Source: Planctomycetes bacterium UBA2386 (GTDB taxonomy: Bacteria > Planctomycetota > UBA1135 > UBA2386). Taken from it: 13,509 nt of DNA. The DNA is taken from contig DDSQ01000050.1 of NCBI GenBank assembly GCA_002343845.1, positions 1 through 13,509 of the forward strand, read 5' to 3'. The number at the start of each line of letters is the position of its first letter. Position 1 is the first letter of the stretch. Positions 1-7,501 of the stretch are shown one piece after another. A program made the position numbers and the translations under genes. The notes beneath the pieces were generated by a model, which saw only the letters and a program-made list of their open reading frames with translations, ran no database searches and was not told the origin of the DNA.

Positions 1-128
<128 letters not shown>

Positions 129-143
129 CGCCGCCCGCGGAGT

Positions 144-1328
144 TCAGGCCGGAGCGTCGGCGTCGTCCGGCGGCGGGATGCGCGGCAGCACCACGAAGAA
201 CGTGCTGCCGTGGCCGAGGTGGCTCTGCACGCCGACCTCGCCGCCGAGGCTCTTGACGGTGTTCTTGACGATCGACAGGCCGAGCCCGGTGCCGCCGACG
301 TCCCGCGAGCGGGCGCGATCGACGCGGTAGAAGCGTTCGAACACCCGTTCCTGGTCCGCGGGCGCGAGGCCGATGCCGGTGTCGGCGACCTCGAGCCGCG
401 TGCTGTTGCCCTGGGTCGCGAGGGCGACGCGCACCGAGCCACCGCGCGGTGTGTACTTGATCGCGTTGTCGATCAGGTTGCCGGCGACCTGGCGCAGCCC
501 TTCGCGGTCGCCGCGCACCCAGACGGCGCCCGGCGGCAGCGCCAACGTCAGCGCGATCGCCGAGCGGTCCGCCAGCGGCTGCAGGTCGCGCACCGTCTCG
601 CGCAGCACCGCGAGGAGGTTGCACGGCGGCTTCTCCTGCGCACCGTCGTTGTCGTCGAGGCGCGACAAGGTCAACAGGTCGCCGACCAGCGTCGACAGGC
701 GTTCGGTCTGGCGCGCAATGCGCTCGAGGAAACGGTGGCGCGTCGGCGGCGGCATCTCGAGGTCGTCGAGCAGCGTCTCGACGAAGCCCTGGATCGCGGC
801 GAGCGGCGTCTTGAGTTCGTGCGAGACGTTGGCCACGAAGTCGCGGCGCAACGACTCGAGCCGGCGAACGCGGCTCTGGTCGTCGATGCCGACGACCGCA
901 CCGTGCGCGAGCGCCCGCACCCGCACGCGGAGCGTGCGCCCCCCCGTCGTCGTCGGATCGAGATCGAAAGGCAGCCGGGTGGCGCCGTCCTTGGCCTGGG
1001 CGATCGCGTCGTGCAGGGCGGGCCAGGGCACCACGTCGGCCAGCCGGCGCCCGCTGACGTCGGCGGGAAGGCCGGCGAACTCGTGGGCGGCGGCATTCGC
1101 GGCGACCACGCGATCGTCGCGGTCGAGCACGACCAGGCCGTCCTCGGCGCCATCGAGCGCCGCCACCAGGCGGGCCAGCTCCCCCTGCAGCGTCACCAGG
1201 TCGGCCCGCGCGCGCTCGTGCTCCCCACGTGCCGCGGCCCAGGCGCGGGCGGTCACGCGGCGTCGCCAAACGGCGATCGCCACGCATGCGCCGGCGGCGG
1301 CCACGGCCAGAGCCTCGAACGTGTTCAT
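144..1328 (-). CDS. phoR: PhoR-type sensor histidine kinase (TM-PAS-HisKA-HATPase)
   Basis: A 394-residue membrane sensor kinase, likely autophosphorylating on His and passing phosphate to the regulator encoded just upstream. One N-terminal membrane segment (about residues 5-21) is followed by Arg-rich and helical residues to about 55, a PAS domain (about 55-150), HisKA with VSHELKTPLAAIQGF (phospho-acceptor His170), then HATPase_c. The ATPase part has N-box GNLIDNAIKYTP (Asn284, Asn288), G1 DTGIG (316-320) and G2 GGTGLGLS (345-352). It has no periplasmic sensor domain of any size, as in many PhoR proteins, so the signal may come through PAS or a partner protein. The chosen start MNTFEAL at 1328 lies 31 bases after the regulator stop. 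An upstream in-frame ATG at 1427 would overlap the regulator and add 33 low-complexity residues. The phosphate-sensing role is inferred from architecture and pairing; no Pho box or pst genes are in view. Confidence 0.9.
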   Translation of the reverse strand: MNTFEALAVAAAGACVAIAVWRRRVTARAWAAARGEHERARADLVTLQGELARLVAALDGAEDGLVVLDRDDRVVAANAAAHEFAGLPADVSGRRLADVVPWPALHDAIAQAKDGATRLPFDLDPTTTGGRTLRVRVRALAHGAVVGIDDQSRVRRLESLRRDFVANVSHELKTPLAAIQGFVETLLDDLEMPPPTRHRFLERIARQTERLSTLVGDLLTLSRLDDNDGAQEKPPCNLLAVLRETVRDLQPLADRSAIALTLALPPGAVWVRGDREGLRQVAGNLIDNAIKYTPRGGSVRVALATQGNSTRLEVADTGIGLAPADQERVFERFYRVDRARSRDVGGTGLGLSIVKNTVKSLGGEVGVQSHLGHGSTFFVVLPRIPPPDDADAPA

Positions 1329-1359
1329 GCTCGGTCCGGCCAGCACCGCGGCCGGCCGT

Positions 1360-2058
1360 TCACTTGGCGGAGTCGCCGAAACGATACCCGACGCCGCGCA
1401 CGGTCTCGATGCACGCGGCTGCATCACCGAGCTTGTGCCGCAGGGCCCGCACGTGCACGTCGATGTTGCGGTCGGTCACGATCGCGTCCTCGCCGATCAC
1501 GCGGCTCAGCAGGTGTGCGCGCGGGAACACCCGGCCGGGATGCGACGCCAGGAAATGCAGCAGGCGCATCTCGGTCGGCGTCAGCGTCACCAGCTGGTCG
1601 CCGACGCGCGCCTCGTGTCGCCCGAGGTCGATCGCGAGTTGGCCGCGCACGACGCGTTCGCCAGCGCCGCTCTCGTCGCGCAGGGCACCGCGGCGCAGCA
1701 CGACCTTGACACGCGCGACCAGTTCGCGCGGGCTGAACGGCTTGGCGAGGTAGTCGTCGGCGCCGATACCCAGCCCGAGCACGATGTCGCTCTCCTCAGC
1801 TTTCGCGGTGACCATGATGATGGGGATGCCGCGCGTCACCGGATCCGACTTCACCTGCCGGCACACTTCGACGCCGTCCATCCCGGGCAGCATCAGGTCG
1901 AGGATCACGAGGTCGGGGTTGTCGGTGCGGATGCGGCTGAGTCCCTGCTCGCCGTTGCGGCAGGCGATCACCTTGTGGCCTTCGCGCTCGAGGTTGTACT
2001 GGAGCACCTCGAGGATGTCGGGCTCGTCTTCGATGACCAGGATCTTGGGCTTGGCCAC
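1360..2058 (-). CDS. phoB: PhoB/OmpR-family response regulator
   Basis: A 232-residue cytoplasmic transcription factor with a receiver domain (1-122) and a winged-helix trans_reg_C DNA-binding domain (about 135-228). Receiver landmarks are all present: acidic pair Glu10/Asp11, phospho-acceptor Asp54 in LVILDLMLPGMDG, Thr84 and Lys106 in YLAKPFSPREL. The C-terminal half shows LTPTEMRLLHFLASHPGRVFPRAHLL in part, then DRNIDVHVRALRHKLG and VRGVGYRF, the recognition-helix and wing pattern of PhoB/PhoP. The start is GTG (2056-2058) with only a weak GGTAGG-like ribosome site. It lies 45 bases after the kinase-like gene and 31 bases before the sensor kinase, which supports one operon. The phosphate-regulon identity is likely but not proven; other OmpR-family regulators share these motifs. 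Confidence 0.9.
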   Translation of the reverse strand: MAKPKILVIEDEPDILEVLQYNLEREGHKVIACRNGEQGLSRIRTDNPDLVILDLMLPGMDGVEVCRQVKSDPVTRGIPIIMVTAKAEESDIVLGLGIGADDYLAKPFSPRELVARVKVVLRRGALRDESGAGERVVRGQLAIDLGRHEARVGDQLVTLTPTEMRLLHFLASHPGRVFPRAHLLSRVIGEDAIVTDRNIDVHVRALRHKLGDAAACIETVRGVGYRFGDSAK

Positions 2059-2103
2059 GCGCGAGAACCTACCGCGTTCGGCGAAGAAACCGTGAAGACC
2101 GGC

Positions 2104-2805
2104 TCAAGCTTCGCGCACGGCGGACGCCGCCTGCACGAGGTCGATGCCGTCGGCCGCGATCGCGACCGTGAACGGCCACTGGCGCCGGCCGATCAGGGCG
2201 CGCAGGTAGCGCGCGGCATCGTCGGCGGCCGGGCGGAACGGCAGCGCTCCCGCCGCCGCACGGTGCCGCACGGCGACCACGAGGCCTTGGGCGGTCCGCT
2301 GCAGCCCGAGCGAAACGGTGCCGCGGTGGCCGTCGGGCACCGCGGTGAGGAGAGCCCGCACGCCGCCGACCAGGAGCGGCACGAACGACGCGAGGTCGAC
2401 GGCGCCCGTGCCCGCGGCGGGCTGCACTTCGAGCGCCTGGCCGCGTTCGCGCACGGGCACCCGCAGCAGGTCGGCCAGCTCCGCGAGCGTGCTGGCGGCC
2501 TCGGCCGGCTCGGAGCCGTTCTCGCCGAGCAGGTGCCGGAACAGCCGCAACGCGCGGCCGCCGCGGTCGCACGACTGCAGGATGGCCGGCTGCCCCTGCG
2601 CACCGCTGGCGTTCCACTGCAGTGCGTGGCCCTGGATCGACAGCAGCAGGTTGCCGAACTCGTGCACGAGCCCGGGGGTGAGGAAGGCGACGTCGTTGGC
2701 GTGCGCAGGGTGCACGCACGCATGCTGCCCGCTGCGAGGGCGGCTGGGAAGCACGGCGACGCCGGTACCGGCGCGTCGCGCCAGCACCGGCGTTGGGGTA
2801 AGCAT
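2104..2805 (-). CDS. Degenerate histidine-kinase-like / histidine phosphotransfer-like protein
   Basis: A 233-residue protein if started at ATG 2805. It carries an H-box-like stretch, LVHEFGNLLLSIQGHAL (His48), resembling the HDFNNLLTVI box of HisKA domains, followed by a helix RGGRALRLFRHLLG that would pair with it in a dimerisation hairpin. The C-terminal half (about 135-228) keeps the spacing of a HATPase fold around LLVGGVRALLTAVPDG. The N-box asparagine is lost, and there is no DxG (G1) or GxG (G2) motif, so ATP binding looks impossible. ChpT-type phosphotransferases have this kind of layout, so a phosphorelay or scaffold role beside the PhoBR-like pair is inferred. The start is uncertain: the first 30 codons use many A/T-ending codons unlike the rest. 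GTG at 2715, or 2754, may be the true start, which would leave a real divergent promoter region before the peptidase gene. Confidence 0.7.
   Translation of the reverse strand: MLTPTPVLARRAGTGVAVLPSRPRSGQHACVHPAHANDVAFLTPGLVHEFGNLLLSIQGHALQWNASGAQGQPAILQSCDRGGRALRLFRHLLGENGSEPAEAASTLAELADLLRVPVRERGQALEVQPAAGTGAVDLASFVPLLVGGVRALLTAVPDGHRGTVSLGLQRTAQGLVVAVRHRAAAGALPFRPAADDAARYLRALIGRRQWPFTVAIAADGIDLVQAASAVREA
2760..2792. promoter_or_regulatory. Palindrome plus third half-site near divergent starts
   Basis: A perfect 14-base palindrome, CGCCGGTACCGGCG (2760-2773), is followed by a third copy of its half, ACCGGCG, at 2786-2792. The group lies just left of the divergent starts at 2805 and 2814. 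If the kinase-like gene really starts at GTG 2715, these sites are in its intergenic promoter region and could be an operator. If the ATG at 2805 is used, they are inside its first codons. Chance is a real alternative in such GC-rich DNA. Confidence 0.3.
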
Positions 2806-2813
2806 GCGGGACG

Positions 2814-4316
2814 ATGACGACGAGCTACGACGCCCTGCGCGGCCACCTGCGCGATGCGGCGGTGTTGGGCAGTACTGCTGCCCTGCTGGCGTGGGACCAG
2901 GAGACGATGATGCCGGCCGGCGCGGGCGATCGCCGCGCCGAGCAGTTGGCTCTGCTGGCGCGGCTGCAGCACGAACGAGCGACCGATCCTCGGATCGGCG
3001 AGTGGCTGGCGGCGAGCGATGCCGCGGCGGCGGCGGCCGGCGATGGCGACGTCGCCGCGAACCTGCGCGGCATGCGGCGCGACTACGACCGGGCGACGCG
3101 GTTGCCGAGTGCACTCGTCGCCGAACTCGCCGCCACCGAGAGCAAGGCGCAGCAGGCCTGGGCCGTGGCCCGCGCCAAGGGTTCGTTCGCGGCGTTCCGG
3201 CCGTGGCTCGAACGCATGGTCGAGCTGCAGCGGCAGAAGGCCGAGTGCCTGCGCACTCCGGGCCAGTCCGCGTGGGACGCGCTGGCGGACCTCTACGAAC
3301 CCGGCATGCGCGCCGCCGACCTGCGTGCCCTGTTCGCGCCGCTGCGCACGGCCTTGGTCGCCCTGCGCGAACGGCTGGCCAGCGGCCGGCGCGTCGACGA
3401 CGCGTTCTCCCGCCGCGTCATCGACGAAGCGAAGCAGGAGGCGTTCGTGCGGGCCGTGCTCGCGGCCATGGGGTTCGACGCCAAACTCGGCAGGCTCGAT
3501 CGCAGCGCGCATCCGTTCTGCACCAAGGTCGGCGACGACGTGCGGCTGACCACACGCTTCCACCGCGACCGTGTGCTCGACGCGCTCGGCTCGACGATGC
3601 ACGAGGGTGGCCACGGTCTGTACGAACAGGGCCTGCTCGCCGAGCACTTCGGCACGCCGCTCGGCGAGGCGGTGTCGCTCGGCGTTCACGAGAGCCAGAG
3701 CCGGTTGTGGGAGAACCACGTCGGCCGCTCGGCTGCGTTCTGGGAGTGGTGCTGGCCGATCGCGCAGCAGCACCTCGGCAGCGCCTGCGACGGCGTCGAC
3801 GTCGAGACCGTGTTCCGCGCGGCCAACGTCGTGCGACCGAGCCTGATCCGCGTCGAGGCCGACGAAGCGACCTACGACCTGCACGTCATGGTGCGCTTCG
3901 AACTCGAACAGGACCTGCTCGCCGGCACGCTCGCGGTCGCCGATCTGCCCGCGGCGTGGAACCAGCGTTACCGCGAGTACCTCGGCATCGCGGTCCCCGA
4001 CGATCGCCAGGGCTGCCTGCAGGACGTGCACTGGTCGTGCGGGTTGTTCGGCTACTTCCCGACCTACACCCTCGGCAACCTCTACGCGGCGCAGTTCGCC
4101 GAAGCGGCCGATCGTGCGCTCGGTGGTCTGCCGGCGCTGCTGGCGCGCGGCGACTTCGCGACGCTGCGCGAGTGGCTGCGCCGCCAGATCCACCAGCACG
4201 GTCGCCGCTACGAGCCCGCCGAGCTGTGCCAGCGCGTCACCGGCGCCCCGCTGTCGTCGGGGCCGTTCCTGCGTTACCTCGAACGGAAGCTCGCGGTCGT
4301 CTACGGCCTCCGGTGA
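2814..4316 (+). CDS. M32-family metallocarboxypeptidase (carboxypeptidase Taq type)
   Basis: A 500-residue cytoplasmic zinc enzyme that removes C-terminal amino acids from peptides with broad specificity. The length matches the family (about 500). Residues seen include the metal motif HEGGH (His263, Glu264, His267) with downstream ligand Glu293 in HESQSRLWEN. Other M32 signatures are HPF at 233-235, DVRLT (242-246), the DEATY stretch near 350-354, GCLQDVHW (400-407) and GYFPTYTLGNLYAAQ (413-427). No signal peptide is visible. The ATG at 2814 has only a weak GGGAC ribosome site. It is divergent from the kinase-like gene and 59 bases upstream of the glycosidase gene on the same strand. The function call is firm; the physiological role, probably peptide turnover, is inferred. 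Confidence 0.95.
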   Translation: MTTSYDALRGHLRDAAVLGSTAALLAWDQETMMPAGAGDRRAEQLALLARLQHERATDPRIGEWLAASDAAAAAAGDGDVAANLRGMRRDYDRATRLPSALVAELAATESKAQQAWAVARAKGSFAAFRPWLERMVELQRQKAECLRTPGQSAWDALADLYEPGMRAADLRALFAPLRTALVALRERLASGRRVDDAFSRRVIDEAKQEAFVRAVLAAMGFDAKLGRLDRSAHPFCTKVGDDVRLTTRFHRDRVLDALGSTMHEGGHGLYEQGLLAEHFGTPLGEAVSLGVHESQSRLWENHVGRSAAFWEWCWPIAQQHLGSACDGVDVETVFRAANVVRPSLIRVEADEATYDLHVMVRFELEQDLLAGTLAVADLPAAWNQRYREYLGIAVPDDRQGCLQDVHWSCGLFGYFPTYTLGNLYAAQFAEAADRALGGLPALLARGDFATLREWLRRQIHQHGRRYEPAELCQRVTGAPLSSGPFLRYLERKLAVVYGLR

Positions 4317-4325
4317 CGGGATCTC

Positions 4326-4353
4326 GCTGACGCGCTGCTGACGCCGCGGCGTC
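4326..4353. promoter_or_regulatory. Repeat cluster upstream of the GH2 gene, operator-like
   Basis: The 59-base gap before the glycosidase holds two direct copies of GCTGACGC (4326-4333 and 4337-4344), offset by 11 bases or about one helical turn. The second runs into a perfect 14-base palindrome, GACGCCGCGGCGTC (4340-4353), which ends 22 bases before the ATG. This spacing would suit a repressor or activator site for a substrate-induced gene. No clear -10/-35 pair is seen, and no regulator gene lies beside it. Confidence 0.3.
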
Positions 4354-4375
4354 GGCGGCGCACGATGGTGCGGCC

Positions 4376-7300
4376 ATGAGGTCGCCGCTGTTCGTGCTGG
4401 CGTTCGCCGCCGTCCCGCTCGCCGCCCAGACGCGCGTGCCGCTCGACGGCGCCTGGCAGGTGCGGCCAGAAGCGGAGCCCGACGGCTGGCGCGCGATCAC
4501 GGTGCCGTCCGCGTTCGAGACCGCTCTCGGCACCACGTTCGACGGCGTGGGGGTCTATCGCCGCACGCTGCCGCTCCCGACCACGAAGGTCGCCGCGGTG
4601 CGGATCGAGTTCGCCGCCGTCGCCACGCACGCGACGGTGTTCTGCAACGGCACGCAGGTCGGGGAGCACCTCGGTGGGTGGACGCCGTTCCGCGTCGACG
4701 TCACGTCGGCGCTGCGCTGGAACGGCGAGGACGTGCTCGAAGTGCGCGTCGACGAGAAGGTCGGCCACAACACGCAGGGCTTCCTGCCGATCATCCAGCC
4801 GCACTTCGGCGGCATCTGGCAGTCGGTGACGTTGTGCCTCGACGACGGGCCGGTTCTCGATCGGCTCGGGCTCGCCACCTTCGGTACTTGGAACCCCCAC
4901 AACGTGTTCCTCAACGCTCTTCTTCCTGGCAGCGTGAGCGTGCGAGCGCCCGTGCTCGGAGCGGTCGAGAATGCGCGCGTCCGCGTGGAACTGAACGGTG
5001 GCCGGCTGGTTGGCGAGCGCGACGTCATGGTCACTGGCATTCTCAGCGAGACTGCTCCCGCCGACGGCCAGGAGATCCGTGTCGAGGGATACGTCGACTC
5101 CTGGACACCGTCTTCGCCGCGTCTCTACACCGTGACCGTCGCCCTGCTCGTTGGCGATCGCGAGGTGGATCGCGTCGAGCGCCGCGTCGGATTCCGCCGC
5201 CTGCGCGCCGAGGGCCGGCGCGTGCTGTGGGATGACGCGCCATTCGTGATGCGAGGCGTCCTGCACTGGGGCTACTCACCACCCCATCTCGCCCCACCGG
5301 TCGATCCCGCGTGGTGGCGTCCGCAGCTCGAACGCTTCCGCGCGATGGGCTTCAACACGCTGAAGTGCTGCCTGTGGATGCCGCCGCGATGCGTCTACGA
5401 ACTCTGCGACGAACTCGGCCTCGCGGTCTGGCAGGAGTACCCGACCTGGCATCCGAAGATGGACCAGGCGCACAAGCAGGAACTGCTCGCCGAGTACGCC
5501 GAGTTCTTCGCGCACGACGGCGGGCATGTGTCGGTTGGCTTCCGCAGCATCACGTGCGAGACCGGGCACGGTGCTGACCTCGACGTGGTGAAGGCGCTGT
5601 TTCGCGCCTGCAAGGCAGCGGTGCCCGAGACGCTCGTCGTCGACGACAGTTCGTGGATCGGCTGGCAGCGCATCACCGACTTCTGGGACGAGCATCCATA
5701 CGGCAACAACTCGTGGTTCCCGGGGCGACTTGCCGACTTCGACCGCCACCAGCGCACCGCCGGCGAGAAGCCGCTGCTGCTCGGCGAGTGCATCGCCGCC
5801 GACACCTGGGTCGATCGCGCCGCGTGGACTGCCATGCACGGCGATGCCGCGCCGTGGTGGCGGCCCGACTGCTGGAGCGCGCAGGGCCCCGCCGAAGCAT
5901 GGTTGCTGGCGCAGACCGACGCGCCGACCGTGCGTTCGCTGCGCCCGCAATCGCTCGACTTCGCCATGCGCAACCGCAAGTTCCAGATCGAGCAGCTGCG
6001 CCTGCGGCTGCCCGATGCGGGCTACGTGGTGTCGGTCGCGCGCGACTTCGGCAAGGCCCGCATGGGGTTGATCGACGACCTCGACCAGCCGAAGTGGCCC
6101 GCCAGCGACTGGTCGTGGCATGGCGACACGATGCTGTGCCTCGATGCTGCGTGGCACGAACGCGGGGTGGCGTGGAGCGCCGGTCGTCGTGCGGTGCGCA
6201 TCGCAACCACAGTCCCGCTGGACGGTGAGCTACGCCTGCACTTTGGCGATCCGAACACCGCGCATCTCTGGCCGGTGAAAGTGACGACTGGCGTCAGCGA
6301 GCCGTTCGTGGTCGACGTGCCGGTGGCGACCCATCTTGGCCGCGTCCGGCTGTTCGCCGAACTCACGGGCTCCCACCCCGCGCGCAACCACTGGGACCTG
6401 AGGACGATCCCGCCGTGGCACTACCGCGGCGACTTCGCCGAGGACCGCCTCACACCCGAACTGCTCGACCGCATCGAAGCCGGCGCGCACGTGGTGCTGC
6501 AGGCGGGCCCGCACCCCGGCTCCCCGCGAACCGAGGCGATGTGGTCACTGCGTGGCGCGCCGTTCGCCGCGAACTACCCCGGGCGCGACGATCTGCCGGC
6601 GGAACTGCTGCTCGAGCTGAGCAGCTTCGATCTCGAGTCCGGCCGCGTGATCCCGTGGGCGCCGTGGGCCGACCAGATCGATCCGATCCTCGGCTTCTGG
6701 GAGACGCACGACATCCCCGAGGTGCGTTTCCACCTGCTGGCCGGCACGACGCGGATCGGCAAGGGGCGGTTGGCGATCACCTCGCTGCGGCTCGACGACG
6801 AGGCCGAGTCGAGCAGTCCGATGCGCTTGCACGTGCGCACGCTGCTCGCGGACCTGCTGTCGATGCACGAGCCGAAGCGGGCGCTGTCGGCGGCGACGAT
6901 CGCGGCGCTGCGCGCGCAGCTCACCGAGAAGAAGATCGACCTGCCGACGTGGCGTTTCCGCACCGATGCCGGCGACGAAGGGCTCGCCGCCAACTGGCAG
7001 GATCCGGCCGTCGACGCGGCGGCCGCACCTTGGCGGGAACTGCGCGCCGGTTCGCACTGGGAGAACCAGAGTGAGGACCTGAAGCACTACACCGGGGTTG
7101 CGTGGTACCGCGTCGACGTCGACGTGCCCGCGGATTGGCAAGGACTCGCCGCGCGCGTGGTCTTCGAGGGCGTCGACGATTCGTTCCAGTTCTGGCTCAA
7201 CGGCGAGCCGTGCGGAGCTTTCGGGGACGCCGCGACGCGCACGACGATCTGGCTCGAACGGCAGGTCGCGGAGCTTGGCACGAAGCTGCGGGCCGGGGCC

Positions 7301-7411
7301 CGCAACACGCTGGTGCTGCGCGTCGTCGACCACTCCGGGGCCGGCGGACTCTGGAAGCCGGTGTTCCTGACGACGGGGCCCGCTGGCAAGGATCCGCCGC
7401 TGCTGCACTGA
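4376..7411 (+). CDS. Secreted GH2-like glycoside hydrolase with C-terminal extra domains
   Basis: A 1011-residue exported hydrolase of the beta-galactosidase/beta-glucuronidase superfamily. The signal peptide is about residues 1-17 (MRSPLFVLAFAAVPLAA), cleaved near AAQ. An N-terminal sugar-binding jelly roll (about 20-155) contains GVYRRTLPLP and GGIWQSV. An Ig-like sandwich (about 160-275) and a TIM barrel (about 285-545) follow. The likely acid/base is Glu395 in RSITCETGHG and the nucleophile Glu471 in KPLLLGECIA. The Asn that normally precedes the acid/base Glu in clan GH-A is Cys here. Residues about 690-830 (LLDRIEAGAHVVLQAG, then GKGRLAITSLRL) resemble the GATase-like domain found in some beta-galactosidases. 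A second jelly roll (about 875-1000) has VAWYRVDVDVP and FWLNGEPCG. Codon use is slightly more relaxed around 4880-5180 than in neighbouring genes. The substrate cannot be told from sequence; plant or algal polysaccharide fragments are a guess. Confidence 0.88.
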   Translation: MRSPLFVLAFAAVPLAAQTRVPLDGAWQVRPEAEPDGWRAITVPSAFETALGTTFDGVGVYRRTLPLPTTKVAAVRIEFAAVATHATVFCNGTQVGEHLGGWTPFRVDVTSALRWNGEDVLEVRVDEKVGHNTQGFLPIIQPHFGGIWQSVTLCLDDGPVLDRLGLATFGTWNPHNVFLNALLPGSVSVRAPVLGAVENARVRVELNGGRLVGERDVMVTGILSETAPADGQEIRVEGYVDSWTPSSPRLYTVTVALLVGDREVDRVERRVGFRRLRAEGRRVLWDDAPFVMRGVLHWGYSPPHLAPPVDPAWWRPQLERFRAMGFNTLKCCLWMPPRCVYELCDELGLAVWQEYPTWHPKMDQAHKQELLAEYAEFFAHDGGHVSVGFRSITCETGHGADLDVVKALFRACKAAVPETLVVDDSSWIGWQRITDFWDEHPYGNNSWFPGRLADFDRHQRTAGEKPLLLGECIAADTWVDRAAWTAMHGDAAPWWRPDCWSAQGPAEAWLLAQTDAPTVRSLRPQSLDFAMRNRKFQIEQLRLRLPDAGYVVSVARDFGKARMGLIDDLDQPKWPASDWSWHGDTMLCLDAAWHERGVAWSAGRRAVRIATTVPLDGELRLHFGDPNTAHLWPVKVTTGVSEPFVVDVPVATHLGRVRLFAELTGSHPARNHWDLRTIPPWHYRGDFAEDRLTPELLDRIEAGAHVVLQAGPHPGSPRTEAMWSLRGAPFAANYPGRDDLPAELLLELSSFDLESGRVIPWAPWADQIDPILGFWETHDIPEVRFHLLAGTTRIGKGRLAITSLRLDDEAESSSPMRLHVRTLLADLLSMHEPKRALSAATIAALRAQLTEKKIDLPTWRFRTDAGDEGLAANWQDPAVDAAAAPWRELRAGSHWENQSEDLKHYTGVAWYRVDVDVPADWQGLAARVVFEGVDDSFQFWLNGEPCGAFGDAATRTTIWLERQVAELGTKLRAGARNTLVLRVVDHSGAGGLWKPVFLTTGPAGKDPPLLH

Positions 7412-7434
7412 GTGCGCGTTCGCGGCGGCGGCAA

Positions 7435-7464
7435 CTTGTGGCGAAGGGGACGCCGGCCCACAAG
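7435..7464. repeat. 7-base inverted repeat between GH2 and nfu genes
   Basis: CTTGTGG (7435-7441) and CCACAAG (7458-7464) are perfect inverted arms around a 16-base GC-rich spacer, 23 bases past the glycosidase stop. It could form a hairpin ending the upstream transcript, but no T run follows. A protein-binding dyad before the nfu gene is the other reading. Both are weak. Confidence 0.25.
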
Positions 7465-7483
7465 GGCGCGTCACTCCGAAGCC

Positions 7484-7492
7484 TGCTATCCT
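7484..7492 (+). promoter_or_regulatory. Possible extended -10 element for nfu
   Basis: TGCTATCCT fits an extended -10 (TGnTATnnT). Its last T is 10 bases before the ATG at 7502, so transcription would begin at about 7499-7501 and give a nearly leaderless mRNA. This fits the lack of any Shine-Dalgarno sequence before this start. No convincing -35 is seen. Confidence 0.3.
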
Positions 7493-7501
7493 GATTCGCG
7501 C

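Noticed and set aside
373..2817. 814-residue open frame on the + strand
   Set aside because: It is antisense to three clear signalling genes with conserved motifs; its composition (His, Asp, Arg, Val runs) is that of a GC-rich shadow frame.
2193..4199. 668-residue open frame on the minus strand
   Set aside because: Antisense to the M32 peptidase, whose HEGGH and other motifs are intact; no domain is recognisable in the shadow.
7435..7464. Intrinsic terminator after the glycosidase gene
   Set aside because: The 7-base arms enclose a 16-base loop and no T run follows; kept only as an inverted repeat.
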